From contig NC_057862.1 of assembly GCF_019393635.1 (NCBI RefSeq), forward strand, positions 269,838,441-269,902,440: a DNA stretch of 64,000 nucleotides. The letters are read 5' to 3'. The notes under the pieces are model-generated. The model did no database searches. It was not told the origin of the DNA and was given only the letters and a program-made list of their open reading frames with translations. The position numbers were made by a program, and so were the translations under genes. The stretch comes from Dromiciops gliroides. Lineage: Eukaryota; Chordata; Mammalia; Microbiotheria; Microbiotheriidae. Position 1 is the first letter of the stretch. Each line of letters begins with the position of its first letter. Positions 22,320-34,849 of the stretch are shown here, piece by piece.

Positions 22320-23835
22320 GAGTAGTCTGCGCACCCCCATCTTCTTCCACTTCTGTTTGTCTCCGTCGCCGCAGGCCGTTACCATGAGGAGATCATACAC
22401 CTCCAGGCCAGCAGTGTGGCAACCAAATCAGCGCAAAATTCTGGGAGGTGATCAGGGACGAATATGGTATTGACACCGCTGGAACCTACCATGGGGACAG
22501 CGACCTGCAGCTGGAGAATGAAGCCACCAATGGGAAATATGTACCCCGAGCAGTTCTGGTCGATCTAGAGCCTGGAACAATGTACTCTGTCCAGTCTGGA
22601 CCTTTCTGATAGATTTTCGCGCCAGACAACTTTGTCTTCGCCCAGAGTGGTGCTGGAAACAACTAAGCAAAAGGCTCAGTTGTACTGATTGACTCAGTAT
22701 TAGATGTTGTAAGAAAAGAAGCGGAAAGTTGTAACTGTCTCCAGGGCTTCCAGTTGACACACTCTCTGGGTGGTGGGATTGGGCCTGGGATAGGCACTCT
22801 CTTAATCAGCAAGATCCAGGAAGAGTACCCAGACAGAATCATGAACACTTCCAGCGTTGTAACCCTCCCCCAAGGTATCAGACACTGTAGTAGAGCCCTA
22901 CAATGCGACTCTCTCGGTACACCCAGCTTTAGAAAATACAGATGAAAACCTATTGTATTGATAATGAAGCTCTCTATGATAGTTTCAGAACCCTGAAACT
23001 GACCACTCCCACACGTGGTGACCTGAACCACCGGGTGTCAGCAATCATGAGTGGCGTCACCACCTGTTTACGATTCCCAGGGCAGCTTAGTGCTGACTTG
23101 TGTAAGCTGGCAGTGAACATGATTCCCTTTCCCCGTCTGCACTTCTTTATGCCTGGCTTTGCTCTACTGACTAGCCGTGGTAGCCAGCAGTACCGTGCTT
23201 TAACTGTGCCAGAGCTCACCCAGCAGATGTTTGATGCAAAGAACATGATGACTGTTTGTGACCGAGGCACGGGCGAATCATACAGTGGCAGCCGTGTTCA
23301 GAGGCCGTATGTCCCATGAAGGAGGTAGACGAGAAAATGCTCAATGTTCAAAACAAGAACAGCAGTTATTTTGGGACATACCACCCTGGAACCTGAAAAT
23401 GTCTGCCACCTTCATTGATAACAGAACTGCCATCCAAAAGCTCTTTAAGCGCATTTCTGAGCAGTTTTATAGCCATGTTTCACAGGAAAGGCTTTCTTAC
23501 AGTGGTATACTGGAGAGGGAATGGATGAAATGGAATGTCACTGAAGCAGAAAGCAACACGAATGATTTGGTTTCTGGAGTATCAGCAGTATCAGGATGCC
23601 ACAGCTGAGTAGGAGGGAGAATTTGAGGAGGAGGCTTAAGAGGAGGTGGCGTAAAGTTGTCCATCAGTTACTCTGTAAATTATGTCGAAAGCTGTATGAA
23701 CTCTTTTTATTCATCTCACAAACTTGTTTTCCTGATGTTCATGTCCTCACTGCATTCTGCACTTGCTGTTTTCCTGTTCTTTGGACATCGAATGTTGTAC
23801 AGATAACACCATTAAAGCATTTTTTCATAGTAAAA
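22320..23835 (+). pseudogene. TUBB4B: Processed beta-tubulin pseudogene, TUBB4B-like
   Basis: Intronless copy of a beta-tubulin mRNA with a GC-rich 5' UTR remnant (22320-22383), an ATG at 22384 followed by MRR, and a coding-derived region to about 23661. Recognisable parts are DLEPGTM, the GTP-binding loop (GGGIGPGIG instead of GGGTGSGMG, near 22771), [24 protein letters not shown] and SEQF. The C-terminal tail reads ATAE-stop-EGEFEEEA-stop-EEVA, which best fits the TUBB4B isotype. Damage includes loss of six codons after DLQLE, stops in the FG-Q region and after GAGNN, loss of the segment before the D-I-P-P box, and several frameshifts. A 3' UTR follows with attaaa near 23811 and an A-run at 23832-23840. 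Flanking TSDs prove L1-type retrotransposition. Not functional. Confidence 0.95.
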
Positions 23836-23848
23836 AAAAAGAAATGTA
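23836..23848 (+). repeat. Target-site duplication of the tubulin pseudogene (right)
   Basis: aaaaagaaatgta, following the A-run; the left copy is at 22307-22319. Confidence 0.93.
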
Positions 23849-24190
23849 ACAAAGTTTGCAGAAATAGTAAAATATGAGGTTCAACTGAATTTCTTCTTTT
23901 AATTCTCATAAAATATCCCATGTAAAATATTGATAACTATTTCATAATTGGGTTCTGTAGGTTTTATAATTAGGGTTTTCATAATTAAAATTTATATTAT
24001 ATAGAATACAAACTTTAACTTAGATATTGGGGTGCAGAAATTATTATTGCACTTACTGTAATTGTGAGTTACTATAAACACGTAATAATAAATCTAAAAT
24101 AATATTACAAATCATATGGTTAAATTACCTTGGAAGTTCACAACACATGTTTAAGGGTATTCAAGGACCAAAAAAATGTTGGGAACCAGT
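23849..24190. other. Unclassified AT-rich stretch
   Basis: Very AT-rich, no gene or named repeat. Confidence 0.3.
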
Positions 24191-24194
24191 AATG

Positions 24195-24300
24195 AAGATA
24201 GTAGTAGCACCTATCTCATAGGATGGTTGTGAGGATCAGTAAGATAACATATGAAGAATGCTTTTGAAACCTTAAAATGCCATATGCAAATTAGCTATCA
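24195..24300 (+). repeat. MIR 3'-end relic
   Basis: Reads tagcacctatctcataggat, then ggttgtgaggatcagtaaga, typical of the MIR 3' half. Confidence 0.6.
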
Positions 24301-24305
24301 TTATA

Positions 24306-24362
24306 ATGATGATGAAGATGACCGTGATGATGACTACAAGATGATGACAGTGGTGATGATGA
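24306..24362. repeat. Imperfect (GAT)n microsatellite
   Basis: GAT-rich trinucleotide run with interruptions. Confidence 0.85.
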
Positions 24363-24365
24363 AAT

Positions 24366-24738
24366 GAAAACCCTTCTGAATTCTGCTTGTTCTCTCCTGG
24401 ATGTTCCCTATCAAAACGCTTTCTAAAATGTGGAGCCAAGCACTGAACATGAAACTCCAGATGTCTGTATTTGGACTATCACTTCCCTGTTCCTTGGAAG
24501 CCATGACTCTCTTAATGTAGCCCAAGATTACATTAAATATTTTGGCTGCAATATGACACTTAATTCATATTGAGCTTGCAGTACACTAAAACCTTTTATT
24601 TATGCCTCCCCTATCTTATATTAAGGAGGTTTCTTGAACCCAGGCATAATACATTTATCCTATTAAATTTCACCTTATTAGATGCAGCACAGTGCCCTGG
24701 CCAGTCAAGGTCTCTTTGATCCTGACTGTAAAAGAAAA
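24366..24738 (-). mobile_element. CR1/L3-type LINE relic
   Basis: Antisense to the RT-to-3' part of a CR1/L3 LINE. Typical phrases are 'tcatattgagcttgcagtac', 'cttgaacccaggcataatac', 'aatttcaccttattagatgc' and 'ccagtcaaggtctctttgat'. These have the same order in CR1/L3 copies across amniotes. It is diverged and therefore old. Confidence 0.75.
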
Positions 24739-25184
24739 ATTATATACTCTGCATTTTAGGCACAAATTTTCCAGGGAAAATTTTGTTAATTAAAGATAAA
24801 ATTCAAAGGAACAGAAATCTATCCTTCCTTGGGAATATTTTTGACCTAAGACATTTCCACACACAGTTTGTAAGATTCACAAAACAAAAGCAAAAATTTC
24901 ACAATATGATAAAACAGTTAAGAAGCTCAGGTACAGCTTTAATTAATCAAAACAGAACAATATTCATTTAGCCTAGTGTACCCTGGAGATACACTTTCCT
25001 AAAATCATTTAATCTGTCTTTAACCATTCTATTTAAGGATTCTCCTTTCAGCATGGTCAAAGAGAAATCCAGAGATATTTCTAATAATTGAATTAACTAA
25101 AGACATTCTTTCTGCACTTTGTCTAATCATTACCCTAATAAATGTCAAGAATGTTTACTTCTTGAGTTGATCTAGCCCTCACTT
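24739..25184. other. Unclassified stretch, no gene seen
   Basis: A 62-codon frame at 24783-24971 shows no recognisable domain. Confidence 0.3.
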
Positions 25185-25201
25185 AAAAACTATTTAAGGG
25201 G

Positions 25202-25356
25202 GGCATCTAGGTGGCACAGTGGATAAAGCATCGGCCCTGTATTCAGGAGGACCTGAGTTCAAATCTGCCCTCAGATAATTGTTACTTACTAGCTGTGTGA
25301 CCCTGGGAAAGTCAATTAACCCCCATTGCCCCACAAAACCAAAACAAAAACAAAAC
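25202..25356 (+). mobile_element. SINE with diverged TSD next to an L1 5' end
   Basis: CATTGCCCCAC end with an (AAAAC)n tail. Flanks at 25185-25201 and 25357-25373 agree at about 14 of 17 positions (…acta.tta.gggg). The L1 5' end starts directly after the right copy. Confidence 0.88.
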
Positions 25357-25387
25357 AAAAAACTAGTTAGGGGAGACTTCCGGGGCA

Positions 25388-25402
25388 GAGCCAAGATGGC
25401 AG
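25388..25402 (+). promoter_or_regulatory. YY1-like site at an L1 5' end
   Basis: Contains CCAAGATGGC at 25391-25400, matching the YY1 core that positions transcription starts in human L1. Function here is inferred by analogy. Confidence 0.5.
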
Positions 25403-26639
25403 AGGAAAGGCAGTGAGCTCTCAAACTCATGATACAATCATCCAAAAACATCCAAATAATGCCATAGGATAATTCCTGGAGCAGCAAAACCCACAGAATA
25501 ATGTGCTGAAATCATTTTCCAACCAAGGATAGTTTGGAAGGTCAGAATGAGGGAGCTACTGTGCTGAGACAGGAGTAGAGCCCAACCCCATAGTCACCTG
25601 ACACAGATCCAGTCCCGGGAAGGCCTCACCAGAAAAGCAGACCCCCAGAGCCTCTGAATTAGCTGCAGTGCCAGTGTCATCTGGAACTAAGCTCACAGTC
25701 TGCTGGAAGGGCTGAGCCCTGGCAGGGGGAGACTACAGGGGGCCTATGCTGGTGCTGAGGCAGAACCTGGGTTTTTTAACCCCTGCTGGGAACTAGGAGG
25801 TAGGCTTGAGTAGCAGTGGCCCAGGTGGGGGAGGGGCACAGGTTCAATGGAGCTGACAACCACAACACACAAAGTTGGTTGATTAGCAAGCTGGTCTGGG
25901 GTCATCTATGGACAGGGAAGAGGCCAGGGCAAGTGAAGAACTGCTCCTTAAATAATACCACCTAGGACCCTCCTGAAGCTTGGGATAGCCTGGAACAGTG
26001 CCCCACTCTAAGGAGCTAAAAGTCAAGTAAAAACAAGGCAAGATGAGTAGACAGAGAAAGGTGAGGACCATAGAAAGTTTCTTAGTGACAAGAGAAGATT
26101 GAAGTGCCCCCTCAGAGAAGGTGTCAACATCAGGGCTCCTATATCTAAAGATTCAAGAAAAGTATGAATTGGTCTCAGGCCATAGAGGTGCTCAAAAAGG
26201 ACTTTGAAGATAAAGTTAGAGAGGTAGAGGAAAAAATGGAAAGAGAAATGAGGGTGATGCAGGAAAGACATGAGAAAAAAGTAAACAGCTTGAAAAGCCA
26301 AATTGGCCAAATGGAAAAGGAGGTACAAAAGCTCTCTGATCAAAATAATTGCCTAAGAATTAGGATTGAACAAATGGAAGCTAGTGAGAAACCAAGACAC
26401 AGTAAAGCAAATCCAAATGGATAAAAAAAATAGAGGGCAATGTGAAATATCTTCTTGGAAAAACTGCTGACCTGGAAAATAGGTCCAGAAGAGATAATTC
26501 AAAGTGGCAATTTAGAGGAGAAGGGGATAAAGACAGGGGCAAAAGAAGGGAGGGCAGATTGGGGGAGGGGACAGACAGAAGCAAATCCCTTTTGAAGAGG
26601 GGTAGGGTGAAAGAAAATAGATAATAGAGTAAATATCAT

Positions 26640-26705
26640 GGGGAAGGGAATAGGATGGAGGGAAGGGAATGGAAATGGAAGGGAAGGGAAGGGAAGGGTA
26701 GGTCA
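26640..26705 (+). repeat. (GGGAA)n-like purine repeat
   Basis: Repeated GGGAA/GGAAT units, apparently an expansion of the L1 spacer sequence. Confidence 0.8.
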
Positions 26706-26744
26706 GGGAAGTTGGGGGTTGAGAGGTTGAGAGGAGGGAAGTGA

Positions 26745-26968
26745 GCTAGCATTTATTCAGTGCTGCACTGTGCTAAGGTCTTTATAGATATTATTTCCCA
26801 ACAACCCTATAAGGTAGGTGCTATTATTATACCCATTTCATAGTTGAGGAAAATTAGGCATAGAAAAGTTAAATGGCTTGCCGAGGATCACACAGTAAGT
26901 ATTTGAGGACAAATTCAAACTCAGATCTTTCTGACTCTGGCAGAATGCCTTAACCACCTAGCCATATA
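26745..26968 (-). repeat. CORE-SINE/MIR-type relic
   Basis: Antisense: cccatttcatagttgaggaa, then 'ggcttgccgaggatcacaca' and 'aaactcagatctttctgact', ending near 'ccacctagcc'. Its left end includes an L2-like tag. Confidence 0.7.
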
Positions 26969-27939
26969 TGGAAAGAAAAAAACAACAACAGTTCTTGAGA
27001 TAGAATATTCCTCAACAACTTACAGAAGAGCTATGTAGTAGACAATCCCAGTGGTAGAAGTAGAAGACAAGCTCTGAAGCTTCTGTTAATTGAGAAGAGA
27101 TCCAACTTTGACCATTGAGAGTTAAGCTACACAAAGGTACAGCTCCCTTGCAGGGGAACAGCATAAAGAAAGTACAAGAAGAAAAAGGATATGAGGGCCC
27201 TTCAGTGTTAGTTGCATTGACTACATATTTTCCATAGGGGTAAGCATGGGGATGATGAATTAATTAGAATAACTTAATTATTTTCTCATCTTCTACTTAT
27301 TCCTCAATTCCTTGATATATGACTTTCTCTTTCATCCTAATACTGAGTTTACCATTCACCAACTCCTTCCAGTTTTTTTGTTCACCCCCTAAATATAGGT
27401 GTTGTCCAAGGTTATGCCTTCAACCTTCTCTTGACAGTTGTAATCTCATCTGGTCCCAAGGCTTCAATTTTCATCTTCCTTTGTGTGAATCCTTTATCAA
27501 TATCTCCAACCTTTCTACCAAGTTCTAGTTCTACAATTTCAACTCTTCCTTAGATATCTTAAACTAGATGTTTAAATGTTCTCCAAGTGTTCAACACAAA
27601 ACTTATGATCAACCCTAGCTTGGGAGATCTGTGAGGGCAGGGACCCAGTTTTACTTAATCTTTGTATCTCTCCAAGTTCTTAGCATAGTGCTTTGTGCAT
27701 AGTAAATATGAACTAAAATTAAAGTTGGTGTAATAAGGCCAGGGCCTATGAAGGAATAACTTAGTGTTCTCTTTTAGTTATTTTGGATCTTAGGGAAGGA
27801 ACATTTTATAATAGTTAATTTTTTAATTAATTATCAAAAGTGGTCAACTATGCAATACTTATCATTTTATTTGAAAATTCAAACATTTTCTTCAAGCCAA
27901 GTCACAAAATATAGTTTCCAAAGTAACCTTATTAGAAAT
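26969..27939. other. Unclassified stretch with an L2-like tag
   Basis: No gene. 27625-27715 reads gtgagggcagggacccagtt and agcatagtgctttgtgcata, a typical L2/MIR-associated 3' motif. Confidence 0.4.
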
Positions 27940-27952
27940 AAACTATAATCTG

Positions 27953-28136
27953 GGGCAGCTAGGTGGTGCAGTGGATAAAGCACTGGCCTAGGATTCAGGA
28001 GGACCTGAGTTCAAATCCAGCCTCAGACACTTGACACTTAACTAGCTGTGTGACCCTGGGCAAGTCACTTAACCCTCATTGCCCTGCAAAAAAGAAAGAA
28101 AGAAACAAAGAAAGAAAGAAAGAAAGAAAGAGAAAG
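27953..28136 (+). mobile_element. SINE with (AAAG)n-expanded tail
   Basis: CATTGCCCTGC end type. The tail has become an AAAG/AAAC microsatellite (28089-28137). TSD aaactataatctg (27940-27952) and aaactataacctg (28137-28149), one mismatch. Confidence 0.95.
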
Positions 28137-28149
28137 AAACTATAACCTG

Positions 28150-30506
28150 CAGTTGACCACCTTTTGATATAAAGGATTCCAAGATTGCAGGGACATGAGA
28201 ATATACAAAACAGTTGTAAACTCTGTTGCTTGGGAAGTTTAATAAATTCCTCACTGAAAAGAAACTCTGAACAGCCAATGATCTCCACAGAAGAAAGAAA
28301 TAAGTTGAAAAGATTCATTGTTTAAAATATGCCAGCTTGAAAATTTCATAACACAAAAGGTCAGAGTCAAGAGACATAATCTAGAGTTCTAAAGCATACA
28401 AGGAACTAGATATCTAAAATATGTTTCAGTTCTTCCAAAAGGTATACTTTTCAATTTGAGTCATTTGGCTCAATGATCATGCCCCTTCTCTTTTGATGTT
28501 TGGGAGTAGATAACCTGCTCACACATGATCTTCTAGGCAAACTTTAGCTGCTGAGGGCTTCCCCACTGCTCTAGTGTTTTAGGTTTTTTTATTGGAAACA
28601 TGAGAATTCATGCAATAGGGGAAACTAAAGCTCATTTTTAATATCCTCTGTGATGGTGCATTTTTTACGCTATTTGTTTTTTGAAAACAGCTAAGAGTCA
28701 TCCAGTGCTAAATGGTAAATAATCTAGTTAAGTTGGCACATGTTTGGGGGAGACAAAGGGCATAAGCATAGATGAAGAGAAACAAAACTATCAAAATGTT
28801 GTTTAAGGCTAAAAGGAAGGTGTAATTATAAAGTACTGGGATTATTTTTTTCATGTGTCTGGTAAACTTCTCTGAAAGCAGTTTCAAAAGAGGTAGTTAT
28901 TGAAAATAATTTGAATAATAGCCACATCATTGGGATAATTATCAGCCTACCGTGATTTATACTTTTAAGACAAGTATTCATTTGGATTTATGAGTTTTTA
29001 ATATCTTTTTCAAAAACTAAGTATCATAAAATTATGGTTATGTAGGCAGAGGTGTCCTCAGCTACATAGGCTGATTTTCCACGAAGTAGTAATGAGCCTC
29101 TGTTCTAAAACATCTTAGTCAGTAAAGTACCTGCCAGCTTTTGAGTTATTGTGATTTTTAGTGTTCTCTATATAAAACAAAGTGGAAAAATTGTGATTCT
29201 GAACAAAAACGGTACTCAGAATGTGGTTGTTTAATGCATGGTAGTAATGAGAGCATGTCAGAGATATCTGAGGTGTGACTTGTGACCTTTGGCTTATTTA
29301 AACATTAGTAAAGTCACAGGATATAGAGAATTGGATCATATCTCTTATAGAAATGGAAATCTTTGCTTACTTAGAATAGGAAAATGAAATTTTTGTCAGT
29401 AACTCTACAATAGGGATGGTCCTCAGGTGGCAGGCATTAAAAAAATGTAGAAATAGAGATGAACTGCACTGTGTGCGATAAACTGAACTCTGAAATAATA
29501 TAGAGAGTGTGTATTGTGTGGAAAGGCTTGAAAACAGAATGAGGTGTGGGAGGTGTCATGGTCAGCATATTGTCACTACAAAACATGTGTGAGGGGATAA
29601 TGTAGGTAGAGAGAGGTTGGGTTTGTGTTCTGTGGGTAATAAGTTGGGCAAAGAACAGGGAGAAAAATGAGTACCTTGAGCATAAGCACAAATGTCTCTT
29701 GCTTTCCAGAAGCTTCTATTGATAATGAAATAACATTTTGAAGGTCTCATTAATTTGTGCTTTGGCAACCTTATTTATTCTCAGTTTTGGTATGGTCAGC
29801 TCTAGTCTGGTACTTTAGTGTCTATTTTTCTTCTGGTTCACCAAAGGTTGCAATTTATTCCTTATCCAATGAGCCTAGGTAGCAGCTGCTGTCTTCTAAA
29901 CAATTATCAGAGGGTCCTAAGCACCACAGAACTCCTCATTTGTAACCAAACATTTGCGAAGGACACTCTTATGATGAATTATCTTTCAAAAGGCAAGGCT
30001 TGAACTCTAAAATAAGCAAAACTGGATTTAATTCTCAATTTTCATTGAGCTCTTCCCACCTCCTCTTCTCCCCCCTTCTCTCACTTCTTTGAGATAAAGC
30101 AGACACTTTGATGCTTTTAATGAGTTCTGTCTTCTTTGTCCTGTGGATTCAGCTGTAATTACTCTACATATGGGACAAAATTCCTTTTTTTAAGTTTGAA
30201 GAATAAAAGAGGTTGGGAAAAAGTGGCTTATTGGTCACATGACTAGGAAATCTTCCTAATGAATTCCAATATGTGTGTTGCCTTATTTATTACTATCCTG
30301 CATCTACATTAATGCTTTGCACATAGAAGTCACTTTGCAAATATTTCTTCAATCCTGAATAAATACATGAATGGATTTTCCTATAAAATATCAAGAATCA
30401 CTTTGGGTTAAGAGCTGACTATCTAGAGTGGTTTGAAGATAATGCCTTCTAGAGGAAGGGGTACATAATGATAACCCTTGGACTTTCCTTCACTGATAGA
30501 TCCTGT
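28150..30506. other. Unclassified stretch, no gene seen
   Basis: About 2.3 kb without an open frame above ~85 codons or a named repeat. A short minus-strand 84-codon frame at 29691-29437 is low-complexity and unsupported. Confidence 0.3.
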
Positions 30507-30519
30507 AAAGAACATATGA

Positions 30520-30843
30520 CGGGGCAGCTAGGTAGCACAGAGGATAGAGCACCGGCCCTGGAGTCAGGAGTACCTGAGTTCAAATCTGGCCTCAGACACT
30601 TAACAATTACTAGCTGTGTGACCCTGGGCAAGTCACTTAACCCCAATTGCCTCACTAAAAAATAATAATAATAATAAATAATAATAAAAAATTTTAAAAG
30701 TTTGGGGGCAGCTAGGTGGTGTAGTGGATAAAGCACTGGCCCTGAATTCAGGAGGACCTGAGTTCAAATCTAGCCTCAGACACCTGACACTTACTAGCTG
30801 TGTGACCCTGGGAAAGTCACTTAACCCCAATTGCCTCATAAAA
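30520..30843 (+). mobile_element. SINE dimer inside one TSD
   Basis: Two complete plus-strand SINEs, 30520-30660 and 30705-30843, are joined by an (AAT)n/A-rich linker. Both have the CAATTGCCTCAC end type. The only TSD found is aaagaacatatga at 30507-30519 and 30844-30856, outside the pair. The sequence left of the second SINE is not repeated after its tail, so it does not look like an ordinary later insertion. Confidence 0.88.
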
Positions 30844-30856
30844 AAAGAACATATGA

Positions 30857-31825
30857 AAGGCATGATGTAAACCTTCAGAGAACTTCCAATCTAGTGGGAA
30901 CATTAGCTTATGATGAGAATTCTTCATATTATTGTGATGTTTGACATAATTCTTCTAGAATTGGCTTGAGATACATTGCCCTAAAGTAGCCTAGCAATAT
31001 GCAGAACTAAATGGATTGTCATGCATAAACCAAATGAGAATATGTGAAAAATATAAAACAAAGTTATATTTCATGATTTAGAAGGTAGTATTAGCAGTAT
31101 AATGGGAGAAGATGTTTAATGGAAGTTTAATCCTTCAAGTCTGTAGGTTACAGGAAATAAAATTGCTTCACAAAATGTATCCAACTCTGTAGGGCCAAAC
31201 TGCAGAGTAGCAGTACAGTTTCTTGTAGTAATGGAATTTATGGACTTTCTCTCTATTCTATTTGAGAAGGAGGAGGGCTCAAAAGGGCACAAATTGATTA
31301 TAGCCTATGGCTGAGGAGTGTGAGATTAGATGACGGTCAATCTGAGGATCAGAGCCATCAACTGGGAAGACATTTGGAGGAAAATTACACAGAGGGGCAG
31401 GATGATTAGTGTTATTGGATGACAAGAGTGTCATTGGGGCAGATTCCACATATGGGAAAAGATTCCCAATCAGGTGTGTGTGCAGAGTGAAATCAGACAA
31501 AGGGAAAGATTTATTTGGAAATTTGGGGGCTGAGAGTATTATCAAGTTAATTTCCATGTGAAAAGGATTTATATTAAGAGGTAGGTCATACATAGTCATC
31601 ATTTCCTTTCAGAGTAACTTAGACCTAATTAAAATAGATTCATATATATATAATTAGAAAAATGTATGTGGACAGTTAGAAGACCCTCTTCCACAGGTTC
31701 TTGGTACTTGAAAAATCCTTAAGAAGAGGAAGGAAGTTGAATTCGTAAATGGGTATACAGCTAGTTTTATGTGCTTATAGTCTTGATAAAAGGGATTTGT
31801 GAAAGCAAAAGGGGCTTTCATTATC
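30857..31825. other. Unclassified stretch, no gene seen
   Basis: Contains a 107-codon minus-strand chance frame (31602-31279) without recognisable features. Confidence 0.3.
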
Positions 31826-31829
31826 AAAG

Positions 31830-34065
31830 TATTTTTTAAATTTTTTCATTAATTTTATTTTTTATTCTGAACTTAACAAACACCAAATAAAACAATAATT
31901 TTCATTTACATAATAAAAGAGAAAAGGATTGCACATGAAAATATCTCCATTGTGTAAAGTTTGTGTTAAGTTTATAATTAATTCAACATGTAACTTTCAA
32001 AGCTACCTTTCTCTTCTCTGTTTTTTTTTTCTTTTGGGGGCAAGGGGAAGGAAAACCATACCTAGTCCATAACTCACATACAACTTCATATTCATTAAAA
32101 AAAAAGAAAATAAAATTCTTATGACAAAAAGGAATAGCCAAGCAAAACAAATTCCTAAATTGATGATGTCCAAAAATGTATGGTTTACTCATATATTGAA
32201 TCTAGCACCACTCTGTTATGAGGTAGGTAGCATGCTTCCTTATCAGTCTTGTAGTTGGCCATTTCATTCATCAGAGTTAAGTATTTCAAAGTTGTTTGTC
32301 TTTGCTATGTTTTTGTTATTGCATAATTTCTGGTCCTGCTCATTTTATTCTGCATCAGTTCAAACATGACTTCCTGTATTTTTTTTCTAAGACCACCCAT
32401 CATTTCTTATGGTGCAATATTAGTCCATTATATTTGCATATCATAATTAGTTCAATAATCCCCCAGCTAATGAGCACCTCCAGTTCACTTCTAATTCATT
32501 TCTAGTTCATGGCCAATAGAAAAAGAGTGGCTTTAACTACTTTTGTACATATGGGTCCTTTTCCTTTTTCTTTTATCTCTTTTGAACCTATGGCTAGTAA
32601 TGATATTGCTGGGTCAAAGGGTATAAATAGTTTAATGAATTTGGGGGCATAGTTCCATGTTGCTTTCCAGAGTGGGCCAATTTATAGCTCTACTCATAGT
32701 CCATATTTTCTCACAGCCTCTCAAACAAGCATCATTTGTCATTTTAGTCTTCACCAATCTACTAGATGTGAGAGGGAACCTCAGAGTTGTTTTTATTCAT
32801 ATTTATAATTTTTATTATAATATTAACATTATTAACATTTAATGCTTTGGAGCAATTTTAAATATGCCTATTGATAGCTTCTTTTTTCCCTTTTGGAAAC
32901 TGCTTGCTCATCCTTTAACCATTTATTCATTGGGGAATAGCTCTTGTTTCTATTTGTGTGAATTGGTTGTGTATATGTATATGCATATATCTCTATACCT
33001 ATAGTCATATATAAATATAAAATCTAGGATCTTAGACATTTATCAGAGAAACTTGCTTCAAATATTTTTTCTCAGTTAACTGGGTCCCTTCTAACCTTAA
33101 GCACATTAATTTTGTATGTATAAAACCCCTTCAACTATAAGTCATCAAAATTGTCCAATTTATCTTCAGTCATGTTCTCTATCCCTTGTTGGTCATGAAA
33201 TTGTATCCTATCTATACTTGTAAAATATATTTCCTTCCTGGATTCTCTAATTTGTTTATAATATGATCTTTTATATCTAATTCATGTATCCATTTGGAGC
33301 TTATCTTAGTATATATATTATGTGAGGGGTCAAACTTATTTGTTGCCAGACTACTTTCCAATTTTCCCCGAATTTTGCCAAAATTTATTGAATAGTGAGT
33401 ACTTATACCACAAGTGAGGGATTTTGGCTTTATTGAACATTGGGATAGCATATTTTTTGTTTCTCTATGTTGTATACCTATTCCATTCCTACTGATTATC
33501 TTCTGTAAGTTTTGATCAATACCAAATACATGGTATTTCGTACCCAAAAAGGCTCTCTGTGATTACTGCTTTGTAATATTATTTGAAATTTGGTATTGTA
33601 AAGTCCTTTTCCTTCTCTCTTTTCTTTTTCATTATATCTTTTCATTCTTCACCTTAGGCTCCTCCTGATAAATGTTATTCTTATTATTTTTTAATAATTC
33701 TATAAAATAATCTTTGATCATTTGATTTTTATAGCAGTGAGTAAGAATTGACACAGCTTAGTCATGAAGAGTTAATATTTCTTCAATTATTTAGTTCTGT
33801 CTATTTCTTTAAAGTGTTATTTGTTATATTAATCCAGTCCCCAGATGTGTCTTTCTAGGTAGATGCCCAAACATTTTATACATTCTGTCATTATTTTTAG
33901 TTTGCTCTTTTGGATTCTCTTAATAGACCATCATATTATCTGCAAAAAGTAAGCGGTCCTCCCCCCTTACTAGATTATTGCTTTGACTTCTTTTCCTTGT
34001 TTTATTGCTATATCTAATATTTCTAGTCCTATGTTCAATAGTAATGATGTTTTGCTCTTAATCTT
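31830..34065 (-). mobile_element. Older L1 LINE, 3' end and C-terminal ORF2
   Basis: Antisense L1 starting at a 3' end of an older subfamily and running through the ORF2 C-terminus to the RT domain. Landmarks: 'ttgctgggtcaaagggtata' (32607), a 111-codon ORF2 C-terminal frame (33547-33212) and the RT active-site F-A-D-D region near 33930-33950. It is more diverged than the copies at 44-51 and 55-61 kb. It stops near 34065 where another L1 3' end begins. Confidence 0.8.
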
Positions 34066-34069
34066 TTTT

Positions 34070-34845
34070 CAGTAGTTCAGTTTTTATTATTTTCCAGATA
34101 CATATAAAGATAGTTTTCAACATTTGTTTTCATAGGATTCTTAGTTCCACATTTTCCTCCCACCCTCCCTTTCCTTAATCCTCCCCAAGGACAGAAAGCA
34201 ATCTGATATAGGTTATATATGTGCAATCACATTAAACACATTCTGCATATAGTCATATTGTGAAAGAAGAGTCAGAGCACAAGGGAAAATGTTAAAAAAG
34301 GAAGGGAAAAAAACAGCCCCAAAGCAGAAACAGTATGGTTCAATCTGCATTCATAAACCACAGTTCTTTTTTCTGGATTTTGAGAACATTGTTTTTGGAC
34401 CATCACATTGCTAAAAAGAGTCAAGTCTATCACTATTGTTCATCTCACAATGTGCTGTTACTGTGTATGAGGTTCTCCTGGTTCTGCGCTCTTCTCATTC
34501 AGCATCTAGTTCATGTAAGTCCTTCCAGGTTGCTCTGAACTCCTGCTGCTCATCAGTACTTTTCACTTGATTTTTTAAAACTTTGTGTTCTAATTTTTCT
34601 TCCTCCCTCCGTCCTCATCCCTCCCAGCAATTCAATATAAGTCATACATATGTAGTTATGCAAAACATCTTCTTATTAGTCAGGCTGTGAAAGAAAATAG
34701 ACAAAATACCATTAGAAAGAGAAGCTAACAAATAAAATTATACTTCAATCTGTATTCAGATGCCATCAGTTCTTTCTCTGTTGATGGTTTGAATTTTTCA
34801 TATGTCCTTCTGATATCATCCTACTCATCATTTCTTTCAGTTACT
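34070..34845 (-). mobile_element. Two stacked L1 3' ends
   Basis: 34070-34560 is one antisense L1 3' end (ttttccagatacatataaag, pyrimidine tract at 34157-34190, tatataggtt-like block). At about 34560-34845 a second antisense 3' end repeats the same landmarks (cttcctccctccgtcctcat, then gtcaggctgtgaaag). Both are 5'-truncated. Confidence 0.7.
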
Positions 34846-34849
34846 ATTG

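Larger units (their letters stand above)
25374..26740 (+). mobile_element. L1 LINE, 5' UTR and ORF1 N-terminal part, internally deleted
   Basis: Begins with an L1 5' end (gagccaagatggcagagg at 25388) and has a ~790-base 5' UTR closely related to 49840-50555. ORF1 follows from 26164: NWSQAIEVLKKDFEDK and then a heptad-rich coiled coil to about residue 85. The frame ends at 26424. A bit after 26505 the sequence jumps to the purine-rich inter-ORF spacer (compare 57140-57250), so the ORF1 RNA-binding domain and all of ORF2 are missing. It fades out in a GGGAA-rich run at 26640-26740. Confidence 0.85.

Noticed and set aside
30520..30843. Direct repeats spaced regularly, considered as a CRISPR-like array
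   Set aside because: They are two SINE copies in a eukaryotic context.
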